A DNA stretch of 54,533 nucleotides from Candidatus Poribacteria bacterium (GCA_003635315.1 PYJD01000029.1:1-54533); one strand, 5' to 3'; shown: positions 13,495 to 23,689, counted from the first letter of the stretch. Numbers and translations: made by a program. Notes: generated by a model not told the origin, from the letters alone.

Positions 13495-15186
13495 ATGAAA
13501 AGAACCCAAAACAACACCTTTACCCTACTACTACTTCTTACAATTACACACTTGCTACTTACCCAAAACGTGTTCTCAAAAGACATTGAATTTGACGAAA
13601 TGCCAAAATTGATCCAAGAGATAGCACTACGTGTCATCGGAGATATACCCATTGACGATGTTGAAAGAGAAAAAGATGATGGAGAAATAATATACGACGT
13701 AGAAGCTGAAGACGATAGAATAAAAATCGAATTGCAAATCACTCCAGATGGCACATTTATTGAAAAAGACATCACGGAAAACATATCCTTCTTGGAATTG
13801 CCAATACCCGTTCAAGATACAGTCTACCGACAAGTTGGAATGTTGAAGATTAAGGATGTTGATCGGAAAACAGAACTCGGCAAAGGCTTATATTATGAAG
13901 TAGAAGCAGATGATATGGGAATAGATATTGACCTTGAAATCGCACCTGATGGAACACTATTGGACATAGATAAAAGTGACCCAATTGAACTGAGGGTTGA
14001 ACTAACTGCTAAATCGAAGATACCAACTCTTAAAGATATATCACCTTATAGGGAAGCCCTTGTTTTCTATGAATATAGACTCCAAAAGAGACTTGATGGT
14101 GAATTCAAAGGTAAAAAACTAAGAGTGGCACATTGGGCTATCTATGATAATCAACCACAGAAAATCAGAAAACTCGAAATAGGTGATAAACTGGAACTGG
14201 AACTCTATCCATACAAACAGTACAAAGAATTCGGAAGCCTTTACACCAGTGATACATTGGAATTAGATCCAGATATACCACTCTACCACGATATTGGACA
14301 AGAGATATTTGAAGATGAACCTGTGGATGAAAGATTTGACTACGACTCCATTTTTTCAGAAAAGATGCCTGTCTTTTGGCAGCTGAAGAACCAATTGAAA
14401 CTCGTCGCATTAGGCGATTCACGATGTGAATGCGGCGTGAAAGCAGAACTCTTTTACGAGGATGAAAACCTTAGAATACCGGTTGCTTACAACCTTGCAA
14501 TTTCTGGAGGGTCTTTAGAGGTACAGGAACTTATTGTTGAGGAATATCTGAAGAAACTTCCTAACTTGGAGTGGGTGGTATATCAGATGTCACCCAGAGT
14601 TGTCAACAGACACTTTAAAAAAACATCCGATAGAGAATTGAGAAAAAGCGACGGTTTCAAATTCGATCAGAGAAATAAGCAAACCCTCTGGGAGCGTTCC
14701 AAAATCAAAAACGAGAAAAAGACAATTCACGATATCTATTCAATTCCTTATGTGTCGGCATACTGGTCTGAACGACCATGGGGATGGGAATATAAGAACG
14801 AGATTTGGCAAAACCCAGAAAAGAAGAAATTTAAGAGCGATTGGGAGATCTCTGAAAAACGTTGGAAAAGCTTAACATCAATGATTTCCACATTAAAGAA
14901 ACATGACGTGAAGGTGTTATTATATCTCGCTCCCCTTCACCCAATAATGCAAGGTGAACCCGTCGTGGATGACGATGGGACAACACAAGAAGGATATCAT
15001 GAACTCGTTGACCAATTAAACCGACTACAGAAAAAATTACCGAACTTAGTCTTCGTCGATCTGCTTCAGGGTGGGAATCACGATTTCACGCCTGAAATGT
15101 TCAAAGATCTTGATCACCTGAATGTTCAAGGGGCTACAAAATTAACCCAAGAACTCGAAGAAGTCAGAAAACGTCACGCTAAATGA
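13495..15186 (+). CDS. Secreted SGNH-hydrolase-like protein with PepSY-like repeats
   Basis: A 563-residue exported protein. Residues 1-29 are a signal peptide (KR, then a Leu-rich core). Residues 30-160 hold two roughly 60-residue repeats ('IEFDEMPKLIQEIALRVIGD' and 'FLELPIPVQDTVYRQVGM' parts, each ending in a DGTxxxxD strand) like PepSY-type modules. From about 295 the fold looks SGNH-like: 'LVALGDSRCECG' puts a Ser309 after GD, and 'DLDHLNVQGA' (538-547) supplies the Asp/His pair (D538 or D540, H541). Proteins of this type O-acetylate or deacetylate extracellular sugars, as with AlgJ/AlgX relatives. No polysaccharide operon is next to it, so the substrate is unknown. Confidence 0.65.
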   Translation: MKRTQNNTFTLLLLLTITHLLLTQNVFSKDIEFDEMPKLIQEIALRVIGDIPIDDVEREKDDGEIIYDVEAEDDRIKIELQITPDGTFIEKDITENISFLELPIPVQDTVYRQVGMLKIKDVDRKTELGKGLYYEVEADDMGIDIDLEIAPDGTLLDIDKSDPIELRVELTAKSKIPTLKDISPYREALVFYEYRLQKRLDGEFKGKKLRVAHWAIYDNQPQKIRKLEIGDKLELELYPYKQYKEFGSLYTSDTLELDPDIPLYHDIGQEIFEDEPVDERFDYDSIFSEKMPVFWQLKNQLKLVALGDSRCECGVKAELFYEDENLRIPVAYNLAISGGSLEVQELIVEEYLKKLPNLEWVVYQMSPRVVNRHFKKTSDRELRKSDGFKFDQRNKQTLWERSKIKNEKKTIHDIYSIPYVSAYWSERPWGWEYKNEIWQNPEKKKFKSDWEISEKRWKSLTSMISTLKKHDVKVLLYLAPLHPIMQGEPVVDDDGTTQEGYHELVDQLNRLQKKLPNLVFVDLLQGGNHDFTPEMFKDLDHLNVQGATKLTQELEEVRKRHAK

Positions 15187-15385
15187 CAACAGGGAATTTG
15201 AATTCTTGAACTGTTCCTGATCCATACCAGAGCAACATCATATACCATTCCGTAATTGCGTAATTCTGCAAATTATAGCGGATTTACAATTAACTATACA
15301 GTTGGTATGTAGTCGGGCATTCTGATCAGACTAACAGTGGTTTAGTTGTGATTCAGAGATTGCTCCTACAGAATATATGGGAACT
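15187..15385 (+). other. Non-coding stretch after the SGNH gene
   Basis: No gene is seen. The last 20 bases (ACAGAATATATGGGAACT) resemble the bases before MITE copy D at 40769, so the flank may belong to a larger repeat. Confidence 0.4.
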
Positions 15386-15396
15386 TATACCATTTC
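15386..15396 (+). repeat. Solo MITE terminal repeat
   Basis: TATACCATTTC stands alone 36 bases before copy B and has no partner end of its own. The flanking bases resemble those of copy D, so it may be a deleted element. Confidence 0.5.
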
Positions 15397-15421
15397 TAAA
15401 TGACTATGTCCCATTAATACA

Positions 15422-15540
15422 TAATACCATTTCTAATAATAGTTTTTCCATTTACCGTTGTAAAGAAGATCGGGAATCGGAGTTCCCTCCTACAGAGGCG
15501 AGTGTGATATAATGGCATATAATCAAATAGAAATGGTATA
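15422..15540. mobile_element. MITE-like element, copy B (119 bp)
   Basis: Terminal repeats TAATACCATTTCTAA and TAGAAATGGTATA enclose a 119-base element. Its interior (GATCGGGAATCGGAGTTCCC, TCCTACAGAGG) matches, in reverse orientation, the element at 36276-36394. There is no coding capacity. Confidence 0.75.
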
Positions 15541-15749
15541 AGTTAAATTGTATTCGGACCGGTTACAAACCGCTCCTACCGGGTTGGTGGATGTTGTCGC
15601 AGTACGTGGTTCAGGAGCAACACCACCACGATTGAATCTATTTCGAAGATAAGACAATATGAAAGGAAAACGGATTGTCCTCTGGTGTCTGAGCGTTAGA
15701 GAATTTACTGAAGGACAAGGATGGTGGAAAGTTCCTGTGATTAAATAGA
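15541..15749. other. Non-coding stretch before the SIMPL gene terminator
   Basis: It holds short palindromic-looking repeat text (CGGACCGGTTACAAACCGCTCC) and no credible ORF. Confidence 0.35.
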
Positions 15750-15779
15750 AAAGGACATAGGGTTCATCCTATGTCCTTT
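15750..15779 (-). terminator. Terminator of the ABC/DUF4340/SIMPL operon
   Basis: AAAGGACATAGG and CCTATGTCCTTT form a perfect 12-bp stem with a 6-base loop. On the minus strand it lies just after the SIMPL stop and is followed by TTCTATTT, a fair intrinsic terminator. Confidence 0.75.
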
Positions 15780-15797
15780 CAGTAAAGTTATGAAACA

Positions 15798-16541
15798 CTA
15801 CTCTATTTCATACACAATAGTGACATTTACAGTAATAGTCTGTTCCCCAGGTACAATCGGAGTAGAACTCCTTGCGCCATCATCTGCAGCCGATTCAGCT
15901 ACTGCTGCATACGGAATAGGTAGGCTTTCGTAGTAGGTGTTTTCGGAGATAGTTACCGGTTTTCCAAGCGTAACACCACTTGCTTCAGCTAAAGTTTGGG
16001 CTTTCGCTTCAGCATCTTTTACGGCTAACGTCCGTGCTTGATGTTGGTAATCGGTAGTATCTTCAATCATAAATTGAATAGAGTTAAGGACGATATAATC
16101 CCCTCCAGCCTCTGTTGCATCATCAATTACATCGCTAAGAGTGTCTAAATCCCGTACCTTTGCTCTAACAGTGTTGTTGACTCTATACCCTCTTAGTATT
16201 CGACCTTCTTCAGTCCAATCATATTGTGGATATATACTGAAATTTTCTGTACTAATATCCTTTTCGTCAATGTTATTAGTCTTCAACGTTTCTATTAAAG
16301 CGGTCATAGAACTCGCCGCTTCTTCTCGTGCTTCAGCGACTGTTTTCTTTTCAACAGATACACCTAAGTTCAGTGATGCAATATCCGGTTCACCAGTTAC
16401 AGAACCGGTACCATTTACATGGATTGTTCTACCACTTGTTGGTGGTGTTAACAATTCTGTTGTTAAACGCGAATCACAGGCAGTAAGCGTAGGAATTGCC
16501 AATACTGCTATCAGTAAGAGCCAATAATTTTTACTTCTCAT
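15798..16541 (-). CDS. SIMPL (DUF541) domain lipoprotein
   Basis: A 247-residue exported lipoprotein with lipobox 'LTAC' (C22). The SIMPL domain begins with 'IHVNGTGSVTGEPDIASLNLGVSVEKKTVAEA' and includes 'QARTLAVKDAEAKAQTLAEASGVTLGKP' near residue 175, the most conserved block of the family. SIMPL proteins are periplasmic or cell-surface proteins of unclear function, linked to oxidative stress in some bacteria. AGGAGG precedes the ATG. The gene is the last of a five-gene minus-strand operon with an ABC exporter and ends at the hairpin at 15750. Confidence 0.88.
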   Translation of the reverse strand: MRSKNYWLLLIAVLAIPTLTACDSRLTTELLTPPTSGRTIHVNGTGSVTGEPDIASLNLGVSVEKKTVAEAREEAASSMTALIETLKTNNIDEKDISTENFSIYPQYDWTEEGRILRGYRVNNTVRAKVRDLDTLSDVIDDATEAGGDYIVLNSIQFMIEDTTDYQHQARTLAVKDAEAKAQTLAEASGVTLGKPVTISENTYYESLPIPYAAVAESAADDGARSSTPIVPGEQTITVNVTIVYEIE

Positions 16542-16578
16542 TTTCCTCCTATAAATCTCAACCAGATCTATTTATATA

Positions 16579-17577
16579 TTACTCAGTAGGAGTGACATCT
16601 ACCGCCTCTGACGGAATTGTTTCTTCAGTCTCAGGAGGTGTAACCACTTCTATAAGGGTTTCAGATTTCTTGATTAATCTATCAACATTTGATTTGAACA
16701 ACATGAAAATCGTATCTTTATCATTACTTTTTACGTAATGTTTGCCACCTTCCTCTTTCCCAACAATGAGTGTAGCGGTTCTCCCATCGTTTAGACTGGC
16801 AGAAATAGTCGATATAGGAGCATCTAATCCATATTCAGATAGTTCTTTTTCCTCAGCAAAATCATCAGTCGTCAATTGGCTAAAGGTTGTAAGCAGATTA
16901 TCCATTTCGGTCTGTTTCACATCAGAAGCTGACGGTTTGAGCATCTGCCATTTGTTTTCTGCATCTAACCGTAGTTCAACAGTTTCCTCAGCGGATGTTA
17001 TGTCAACTTGTGTGACAATCCCTTTGTTAAAATCGAAGATTGTCCGGTCTTTCCAAGTCCTCGTTCCTTTGTCAAAAACTGATTGGAGATAACCTTGACC
17101 GACATATACATTGTTAGAATCAGCCACCCTTACATAACTACTCAAAAAGCCTGGAGTGTTTTTACCAACAAAGAGATGGGCTAACAATTTGTCGTCTGAT
17201 CCCATCAATTTTGCTTCCACACCAGAACTATCTACTTGAAATTCTGCCTGATTCTTGGGATTATTGGAAACAAGGTTAGTGTTATTGAATTCCGCCACTT
17301 TCGTAAACAACTCATCAATACCTTCGCTATCCGCAGGATAGTCATCCATAGTCGAGACAACCCATTTCTCTCCCTGTTTTGTTAGGGTCGTCGTCTCACC
17401 TTTGGCGATAATTTCTACCTTTGTAACCATTTCCTTATTGAAGTCTGGAAACAAGACGGTTGCTTCTTCAACCTTCTTTTCATATTCGCTCTTGCCAAAA
17501 GGATTTTCAAAAATTAGAATAATGAGTGCTAATACAATAAAAATGCCGACTAAAATCAGTAGTTGTTTCTTTTGCAT
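16579..17577 (-). CDS. DUF4340 domain protein
   Basis: A 332-residue protein with one N-terminal membrane helix (about residues 5-24) and a large outside domain made of beta-rich repeats. 'VEIIAKGETTTLTKQGEKWVVSTMDDYPADSEGIDELFTKV' is the typical DUF4340 opening: a strand comparing a bond or value, then a Trp-Val strand. The family nearly always follows GldG-type ABC transporter genes, as here, 30 bases after the GldG gene. It probably forms part of, or a cargo-contacting partner of, that complex. The C-terminus is Glu/Thr-rich. Confidence 0.85.
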   Translation of the reverse strand: MQKKQLLILVGIFIVLALIILIFENPFGKSEYEKKVEEATVLFPDFNKEMVTKVEIIAKGETTTLTKQGEKWVVSTMDDYPADSEGIDELFTKVAEFNNTNLVSNNPKNQAEFQVDSSGVEAKLMGSDDKLLAHLFVGKNTPGFLSSYVRVADSNNVYVGQGYLQSVFDKGTRTWKDRTIFDFNKGIVTQVDITSAEETVELRLDAENKWQMLKPSASDVKQTEMDNLLTTFSQLTTDDFAEEKELSEYGLDAPISTISASLNDGRTATLIVGKEEGGKHYVKSNDKDTIFMLFKSNVDRLIKKSETLIEVVTPPETEETIPSEAVDVTPTE

Positions 17578-17607
17578 CGTTTCATCCAGATGTATATTAT
17601 TAAATGT

Positions 17608-19263
17608 TTAACTGAACAGAGAAGTTTCAGAACCGTATGTTTCGACCATTCGTTTTACACGCTTCTTAAGCAAATATCGGGCCAACCCTATGATAACCAC
17701 AAGCAGAGGTATGCCGACTATACATAGATACTTAATAAAAGCCTTCTCAAAGTTTGTTGTCTCTTTTAACGGACGGTCTGTAATAGTGTGGGAACGGATA
17801 CCTATTAGTGTATCACCTTGCGTTAGCCAATCAATACTATTTAAGAAAAAGTCAATACTATTCCGACTTAACTGTGTGAGTACTTGTGCTGTTCCAACAA
17901 CTATAATTTGCGTATCTGCACTTTCAGTGATAGTTGTACGTTCCTCTGTTTCTTCGTTAGGGGGCGTTGTATCGTTTCCTTCTTCCGTTTCATCATCAGT
18001 AGTTGACACGACAGCAGGAATGTCTTTACCCGCGTAAAAACTCTTGAACTTTCCTTCCAAAGAAGCAACAGTTGTAAAGACCTTATACTCCCCTTTAGGT
18101 ATTTGAGTTCCCGGCATAACGTTATAATACCCTTGGAAGCTTTGTCCAAATTCAGTTGTTTTTGCCAAAGCAGTTGCTTTCACACCATCTACTGCTACTG
18201 TCTCTAAAGAGCTTGTCCAAGGCAAAGTAAGTGACTCTAATTGACTTGTTACAGCATGTTCTTTTGAGAAGTTTTGATTTCTGATCTTGACAAAGTAAGG
18301 ATAGTCTTGAATGACTGTCATAAATCCGCGTTGGGTCTGTACACTATCGTGAGATCTGAGGTCAGCAATCAAATTGTTTCCGAGCTTAACGCCGTAGTGT
18401 TCAAGAAGATCATTCAAACCGGTAGGGAGGGGTGTGCCTTGAAGTGTTTGCATATTTACTGTCACAGGATCAATCAGAAAAATCGCTTTGCCCCCACGCA
18501 TGATGAATTGATCAATCTCGTATTTCTCACGCTCAGATAACGGTTGTTTCGGTCCCGCAACGATTAAGGTAGTAACGGATGCGTCAACAGCATCTCCAGC
18601 TTGAAGGTCAACAGTGGTAATGTTATATTGTCCTTTCCCAGATTTATCCATAAGTTGTCGAAATTGCTGGGTGCCTTCGTTTTGAGCGTTGATATCATAC
18701 TCATCGTGTCCCGTCAAAAATCCAATAGTTTTCGCTTCCTTGGTAGTGACTTTTAAGATTGCGGAAGTAAGTTCATATTCAAAGTTTGCGGTTGATTGTA
18801 CAACTGGAAGGACTTCCTCTTTCCCGCTATAGCCAATTGAAATTCCCATAAAGACATTCGCAATTTCGAGTTTGTCTTTCCCACGAACATTTATTTGGAC
18901 TTCATTAACACCTTTGAATCGGAGTTCCTGTTTTTCTCCATCATCTAAGCCTGCAGGATCAATGTAATCAATTTGTAGTTTTTTCGAAAATGCCTTATAT
19001 TCATCCAGTACATCTTTAACATCACGACGAATTTGCGCAATTTCTGCTGGCTCCGTTGAGAAGTATACAGTTATCGTGACAATATCATCTAACGACTTTA
19101 TCAAATTCTTGGTTGCTCCTGATACAGTGTAACGTTTATCTGCAGTGAGATCTGCGCGGAAAAATCGACGCGAAGATAGGAAATTAACCAACACAAGAAT
19201 ACCAATGATGATTGCAACAAAAGCAAGTGTATTACTACCGTATCTGATTCGTTTATCTGCCAT
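17608..19263 (-). CDS. GldG-type ABC transporter auxiliary protein
   Basis: A 551-residue membrane protein. It has helices at about residues 10-32 and 508-530 around a large extracytoplasmic domain of the ABC_transp_aux/GldG kind ('RADLTADKRYTVSGATKNLIKSLDDIVTITVYFSTEPAE', then 'GFLTGHDEYDINAQNEG' and 'IFLIDPVTVNMQ'). Residues 425-445 are a low-complexity Asp/Glu/Thr linker. In Bacteroidetes GldA/F/G support gliding, but homologues occur in many non-gliding bacteria and their substrate there is unknown. It is the third gene of the operon, 18 bases after the permease gene. Confidence 0.88.
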   Translation of the reverse strand: MADKRIRYGSNTLAFVAIIIGILVLVNFLSSRRFFRADLTADKRYTVSGATKNLIKSLDDIVTITVYFSTEPAEIAQIRRDVKDVLDEYKAFSKKLQIDYIDPAGLDDGEKQELRFKGVNEVQINVRGKDKLEIANVFMGISIGYSGKEEVLPVVQSTANFEYELTSAILKVTTKEAKTIGFLTGHDEYDINAQNEGTQQFRQLMDKSGKGQYNITTVDLQAGDAVDASVTTLIVAGPKQPLSEREKYEIDQFIMRGGKAIFLIDPVTVNMQTLQGTPLPTGLNDLLEHYGVKLGNNLIADLRSHDSVQTQRGFMTVIQDYPYFVKIRNQNFSKEHAVTSQLESLTLPWTSSLETVAVDGVKATALAKTTEFGQSFQGYYNVMPGTQIPKGEYKVFTTVASLEGKFKSFYAGKDIPAVVSTTDDETEEGNDTTPPNEETEERTTITESADTQIIVVGTAQVLTQLSRNSIDFFLNSIDWLTQGDTLIGIRSHTITDRPLKETTNFEKAFIKYLCIVGIPLLVVIIGLARYLLKKRVKRMVETYGSETSLFS

Positions 19264-19281
19264 TATAGTTTACCTCCTCAT

Positions 19282-19998
19282 CTAACGCCATTTTCGACTT
19301 TCTACTGACAATGTACTTAAGTACAGAAAGAATCCGATGATACTTAAATAGTAGATGATATCACGGGTATCAATAACACCACGTAGTATACTACTATAAT
19401 GAGTTCCAAGACCGAGATAACTAAATATCGGGAATAGCCAACCCGGTGTCCTTGAAAGTACGAAACCTTCTCCAATGATCCAAATAACAAAGCAGACAGA
19501 TATTCCCAGTATGAAGGCAATTATCTGATTCTTAGTTAAGGTCGATGTAAACAAACCTATTGCCAAATAAGCTCCACCCATCAATAATAAGCCTAAGTAT
19601 CCACATATCAGTATTCCGACATCAGCATTACCCAGATAGATGACTGAGATGGGAAGGCAGAGCGAAAATAGCGCGGTTATAGCAAGCAACCCAAGACTCG
19701 CAAGAAATTTACCAATGACTACCTCGTGATCACGAATCGGAAGTGTCATCAGGATTTCTGCCGTTCCGAGTTGTTTCTCTTCTGCCCAGAGTTTCATGGT
19801 TACCGCAGGGATGAAAAAAAGGAACATCCACGGCATTAAACCAAAGAAACTTCGCATTTCTGCTTGGTTATATATGAAAAAGGTTCCAAAGAAAAGCCAG
19901 GATGAAATGGCAAGAAAAAAGGTTATAAATATGTAAGCGATAGGAGAATTGAAATAGCTTCTTATTTCTTTTTTGAAGATTGCGTTAATGTTCTGCAT
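19282..19998 (-). CDS. ABC-2 type permease (GldF-like)
   Basis: A 238-residue polytopic protein with about six membrane helices. 'FKKEIRSYFNSPIAYIFITFFLAISSWLFF' at the start is the common opening of ABC-2 permeases of the GldF group, and 'ELGTAEILMTLPI'-like text ('KQLGTAEILMTLPIRDHEVVIGKFLAS', about 76-102) is the cytoplasmic coupling region. It pairs with the ATPase encoded 57 bases upstream and with the GldG-like protein downstream. Confidence 0.88.
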   Translation of the reverse strand: MQNINAIFKKEIRSYFNSPIAYIFITFFLAISSWLFFGTFFIYNQAEMRSFFGLMPWMFLFFIPAVTMKLWAEEKQLGTAEILMTLPIRDHEVVIGKFLASLGLLAITALFSLCLPISVIYLGNADVGILICGYLGLLLMGGAYLAIGLFTSTLTKNQIIAFILGISVCFVIWIIGEGFVLSRTPGWLFPIFSYLGLGTHYSSILRGVIDTRDIIYYLSIIGFFLYLSTLSVESRKWR

Positions 19999-20055
19999 AA
20001 TATCCTATTCTATGCGCGGGTATAGAAAATATAAAGGGGAAAAATAATTCTGAGA

Positions 20056-21054
20056 TTACTCCTGGTCAACGGGTGTGTCGCTGCTTTCTGACGGTTGAGG
20101 AGATGTTGTGGTTGTGCTCTGTTCTCCAGATGTAAAATGAAGAAATACATCTTCCAGATCAATAGATTCCTGGCGGAGTTCAGCCAAAGACCAACCGTTT
20201 TGAACTGCAGCTTGAAAGAGTAGTTCAGAGACATCATCACCGTCACCCTCTAATGTAATATCATAACTTACGACCCCGTCGTTGGTCCCAACATGTGTAA
20301 ATCCGGTGATGCCTTCCAACTGGTTCATCTGAGGCGTAATTGTCTCCTCTGTTCCTCGGATTGCGACATACAACCTGTTAATGCTACGCACTTGACCGAT
20401 GAGATCATCCAACGTTCCGTTCGCAACAAGTTGTCCACGGCTGATAATTAAAATACGGTCGCACGTCGCAGCAACTTCAGGCAATATATGTGTACTGAAG
20501 AGTACCAATTTTTCTCTGCCGATATCCTTGATTAAGTTGCGTATTTCAATCGTTTGGCTTGGATCGAGACCGGAGGTAGGTTCATCTAAGATCAGAATAG
20601 GAGGATCGTGTATTAGGCTTTGTGCTAAACCAACCCGTTGTCGGAAGCCTTTAGAAAGCTCACCAATGTCCTTTTGTATTACACTTTCAAGACCACAGAT
20701 TTCAACGACAGTTTTTAATCTGTCTTTTCGCGTACTTTTCGGTATGTCTCGAACATCTGCCATAAACTTTAGGTATTCAACCACACCCATGTCTGTATAA
20801 AGTGGTGCACTTTCAGGCAAATACCCAACGTTCTTTCTAACATCAATAGCACTTTCGAGGACATCATAACCAGCAACGGTCGCACTCCCTGAATCCGCTG
20901 TGAGATAGCATGTCAGAATCCGCATGGTTGTGGTTTTACCAGCACCATTTGGTCCAATGAATCCTACTACTTCTCCAGCATTAGCATCAAAAGACACTCG
21001 GTTCACGGCAAGAGTCGGACCGTAAGACTTTGTAAGTTCTTTTACTTCAATCAT
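20056..21054 (-). CDS. ABC transporter ATP-binding protein (GldA-like)
   Basis: A 332-residue ATPase with Walker A 'GPNGAGKT' (34-41), signature 'LSKGF' (133-137; Lys replaces the common Gly of LSGGQ, as is usual in this group), Walker B 'ILILDEP' (153-159) and switch His189 in 'FSTHIL'. Residues 225-310 are the C-terminal domain common in GldA/CcmA-type exporters. The last 20 residues are Thr/Ser/Pro-rich. It energises the ABC-2 permease of the same operon and is its first gene. Confidence 0.92.
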   Translation of the reverse strand: MIEVKELTKSYGPTLAVNRVSFDANAGEVVGFIGPNGAGKTTTMRILTCYLTADSGSATVAGYDVLESAIDVRKNVGYLPESAPLYTDMGVVEYLKFMADVRDIPKSTRKDRLKTVVEICGLESVIQKDIGELSKGFRQRVGLAQSLIHDPPILILDEPTSGLDPSQTIEIRNLIKDIGREKLVLFSTHILPEVAATCDRILIISRGQLVANGTLDDLIGQVRSINRLYVAIRGTEETITPQMNQLEGITGFTHVGTNDGVVSYDITLEGDGDDVSELLFQAAVQNGWSLAELRQESIDLEDVFLHFTSGEQSTTTTSPQPSESSDTPVDQE

Positions 21055-21232
21055 TACGTTTTATGTGTTTTTTTAATAATTTATATGAGATGTAGTTGGC
21101 GAAAAGGGTTTTAAACCAACATCTTATTGGGTAAATATCAGAAAATAATACCATGTAAATTGCGCAATGTCAAGAGAAATTGAAAGATAGCCAACCGGTC
21201 AATTATCCCTAATAAGACAATTAAACCAGAAA

Positions 21233-21253
21233 GGACAGGCATATAGCCTGTCC
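21233..21253 (-). terminator. Terminator after glnB
   Basis: GGACAGGC-ATATA-GCCTGTCC, an 8-bp GC-rich hairpin just after the glnB stop on the minus strand, followed by TTTCTGGTTT. It is a moderately good intrinsic terminator. Confidence 0.6.
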
Positions 21254-21289
21254 CTACTAATAATTAGATAACAGTAATAAATATAAGAG

Positions 21290-21646
<357 letters not shown>

Positions 21647-21746
21647 CTACACAAATTTGTTAGGGTTATCTCGGCGGATCGTCGGATTCGCCTTTCATTC
21701 ATCAGGTTGCTCGGGACGAATAATTAATCCGTCCATACAAAATAGA

Positions 21747-21880
21747 CTGAGGCATCAGATTATCGCTTTATCTTGCGTGTCATCTAAGATATGCGTGTTT
21801 GTAGAATGCATACTAACAAGAATATACACTACAAAGCACGCTCGCTTGAAATCAACGCCTGCGGTTATGTGATGCCTCAG
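21747..21880 (-). ncRNA. Candidate structured RNA between glnA and glnB
   Basis: An 11-bp perfect closing stem, CTGAGGCATCA (21747-21757) with TGATGCCTCAG (21870-21880), encloses about 110 bases. Inside, on the minus strand, GCGTG-C-TTTGTAG pairs with CTACAAACACGC as an apical stem, and TATCTT/AAGATA forms a small side hairpin in one strand of the internal loop. A closing stem, a large asymmetric bubble and an apical stem recall 6S RNA, but no conserved 6S sequence was identified. It could also be a glnB leader. The strand is uncertain. Confidence 0.4.
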
Positions 21881-21972
21881 ACACGGGGTTCTTGCCCCAC
21901 CCCACAATAGATACAAGTAGAAACTACAATCTCATATTCGAGGAAACACCTATAAAAGGTATAGGATAGTTT

Positions 21973-23394
21973 CTATATATCGTGGTAGAGGAAGAATTCA
22001 TACGGATGTGGTCGCATATTGACGGCATCTACTTCATTCTCGCGTTTATAATCAATCCAGACATCAAGTACGTCTTGTGTAAATACATCACCTTTCAGAA
22101 GATATTCGTGATCATCTTCGAGGGCATCAAGCGCATCACCAAGAGAAACGGGTGTCGATTCTATATCCGCAAGTTCTTCCGGTTCAAGATCATACAGGTC
22201 TTTATCCAGAGGATCGCCCGGGTGAATACGGTTTTGGATACCATCAAGTCCTGCCATCATTAACGCACTAAAGGCAAGATACGGATTACAAGACGGATCT
22301 GGTGTTCTAAACTCAACACGTTTAGCATTTTCACTCTTAGAATAAACAGGAATTCTAACACAGGCACTACGGTTTCTCTGTGAATAAGCAATATTGACAG
22401 GGGCTTCGTATCCAGGAACTAAACGTTTATAGGAATTCGTGGTTGGAGCAATAATGGCACATAATGACCGCGCATGTGCAAGCAATCCACCGATATAATA
22501 CAGAGCTGTTTCACTCAACAATGAATACCCTTGTGGATCGAAAAAGATATTCTTACCATCTTTCCATAAACTCTGGTGCACATGCATACCGGAACCGTTG
22601 TCTTGGAAGAGTGGCTTCGGCATAAAGGTGGCTACCAAATTATGGGAACGAGCAACATTCTTGACGATATACTTGTATAAAGCTATCTTATCACCTACAG
22701 TGGTAAGGGTATCAAAGCGGATATCAATCTCACCTTGACCGGCTGTACCTACTTCGTGGTGGTGAACTTCAACATCAATTCCAGATTCAATAAGTTTCAA
22801 GCAGATCTCTGACCGGATGTCTTGCAGTGTGTCTGATGGTGGAACCGGAAAATAACCTTCTTTATAACGGGGTTTGTAACCGAGGTTCGGGTTCTCATCT
22901 CTACCTGAATTCCAACTACCTTCAACAGAATCAACAGAGTAGAAACCAGAATTCGCTGTCTGTTCATAACGGATATCATTCAATAAATAGAATTCAGCTT
23001 CTGGTCCCCAATAACTGATATCTGCAATACCGGTTGACTGAAGATACGCTTCAGCTTTCTGTGAAATATGACGGACATCACGCGTGTAATTCTCAAGTGT
23101 AATTGGGTCTTTGATATTACAGGTAATACTTAATGTCGGTATTTCACAAACTGGGTCGACAAGGGCTGTCGCAGGATCGGGGAAGAGAAGCATATCGCTC
23201 TCGTTAATAGCCTGAAAACCGCGGATACTTGACCCATCAAAACCGATACCTTCTTCAAAAAGGTCTTCACTCAATTCCCCAACCATAATAGAGAAGTGTT
23301 GCCACATCCCGGGTAGATCCATGAATTTCAGGTCAACTATCTTAACATCATTATCTTTTGCAAGTTGAACCACCTCACTTGGTGTCATTCGCAT
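21973..23394 (-). CDS. glnA: Glutamine synthetase, type I
   Basis: A complete 473-residue GSI that makes glutamine from glutamate, ammonia and ATP. It has 'FDGSSIRGF' near residue 52, 'GPEAEFYLL' near 130, the glutamate-binding 'NSYKRLVPGYEAPVNIAYS' loop, and 'RVEFRTPDPSCNPYLAFSA'. 'DLYDLEPEE' puts Tyr401 at the place of the E. coli adenylylation tyrosine, so control by adenylylation is likely. AGGAGG lies just before the ATG. It is followed by glnB, linking enzyme and nitrogen sensor. Confidence 0.97.
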   Translation of the reverse strand: MRMTPSEVVQLAKDNDVKIVDLKFMDLPGMWQHFSIMVGELSEDLFEEGIGFDGSSIRGFQAINESDMLLFPDPATALVDPVCEIPTLSITCNIKDPITLENYTRDVRHISQKAEAYLQSTGIADISYWGPEAEFYLLNDIRYEQTANSGFYSVDSVEGSWNSGRDENPNLGYKPRYKEGYFPVPPSDTLQDIRSEICLKLIESGIDVEVHHHEVGTAGQGEIDIRFDTLTTVGDKIALYKYIVKNVARSHNLVATFMPKPLFQDNGSGMHVHQSLWKDGKNIFFDPQGYSLLSETALYYIGGLLAHARSLCAIIAPTTNSYKRLVPGYEAPVNIAYSQRNRSACVRIPVYSKSENAKRVEFRTPDPSCNPYLAFSALMMAGLDGIQNRIHPGDPLDKDLYDLEPEELADIESTPVSLGDALDALEDDHEYLLKGDVFTQDVLDVWIDYKRENEVDAVNMRPHPYEFFLYHDI

Positions 23395-23603
23395 TTCCTC
23401 CTAAGTGAATCAACAGTATATTGTAAATTGTGATGGGCGTCAATCCAATGCGTTATTTATATAATTTGACAAAAATCCCATAAAAAGACTATGCAATGTA
23501 TATGCCAATTAAGCTTTCTTGATACACAATACGCAATTTGAAGACACCAATTGTAATAGAATCAAACAGTGCTTGGAAGCCTCTGTTTACATAACCAAAT
23601 AAA

Positions 23604-23629
23604 TTAGGTGCATTTATTTAAGCACCTAA
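23604..23629 (-). terminator. Stem-loop after dcd
   Basis: TTAGGTGC (23604-23611) and GCACCTAA (23622-23629) with a 10-base loop. On the minus strand it lies 61 bases after the dcd stop and is followed by TTTATTT, so it may end dcd transcription ahead of the glnA promoter. Confidence 0.5.
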
Positions 23630-23689
23630 GAAAATGTATATTGATTTGCTAAATAATTAAGCATAAATTTGCCCAAAATTTCAGCAGAA

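Noticed and set aside
13473..13784. 103-residue minus-strand ORF
   Set aside because: Antisense to the signal peptide and first repeat of the SGNH-like protein; Ser/Ile-rich shadow composition.
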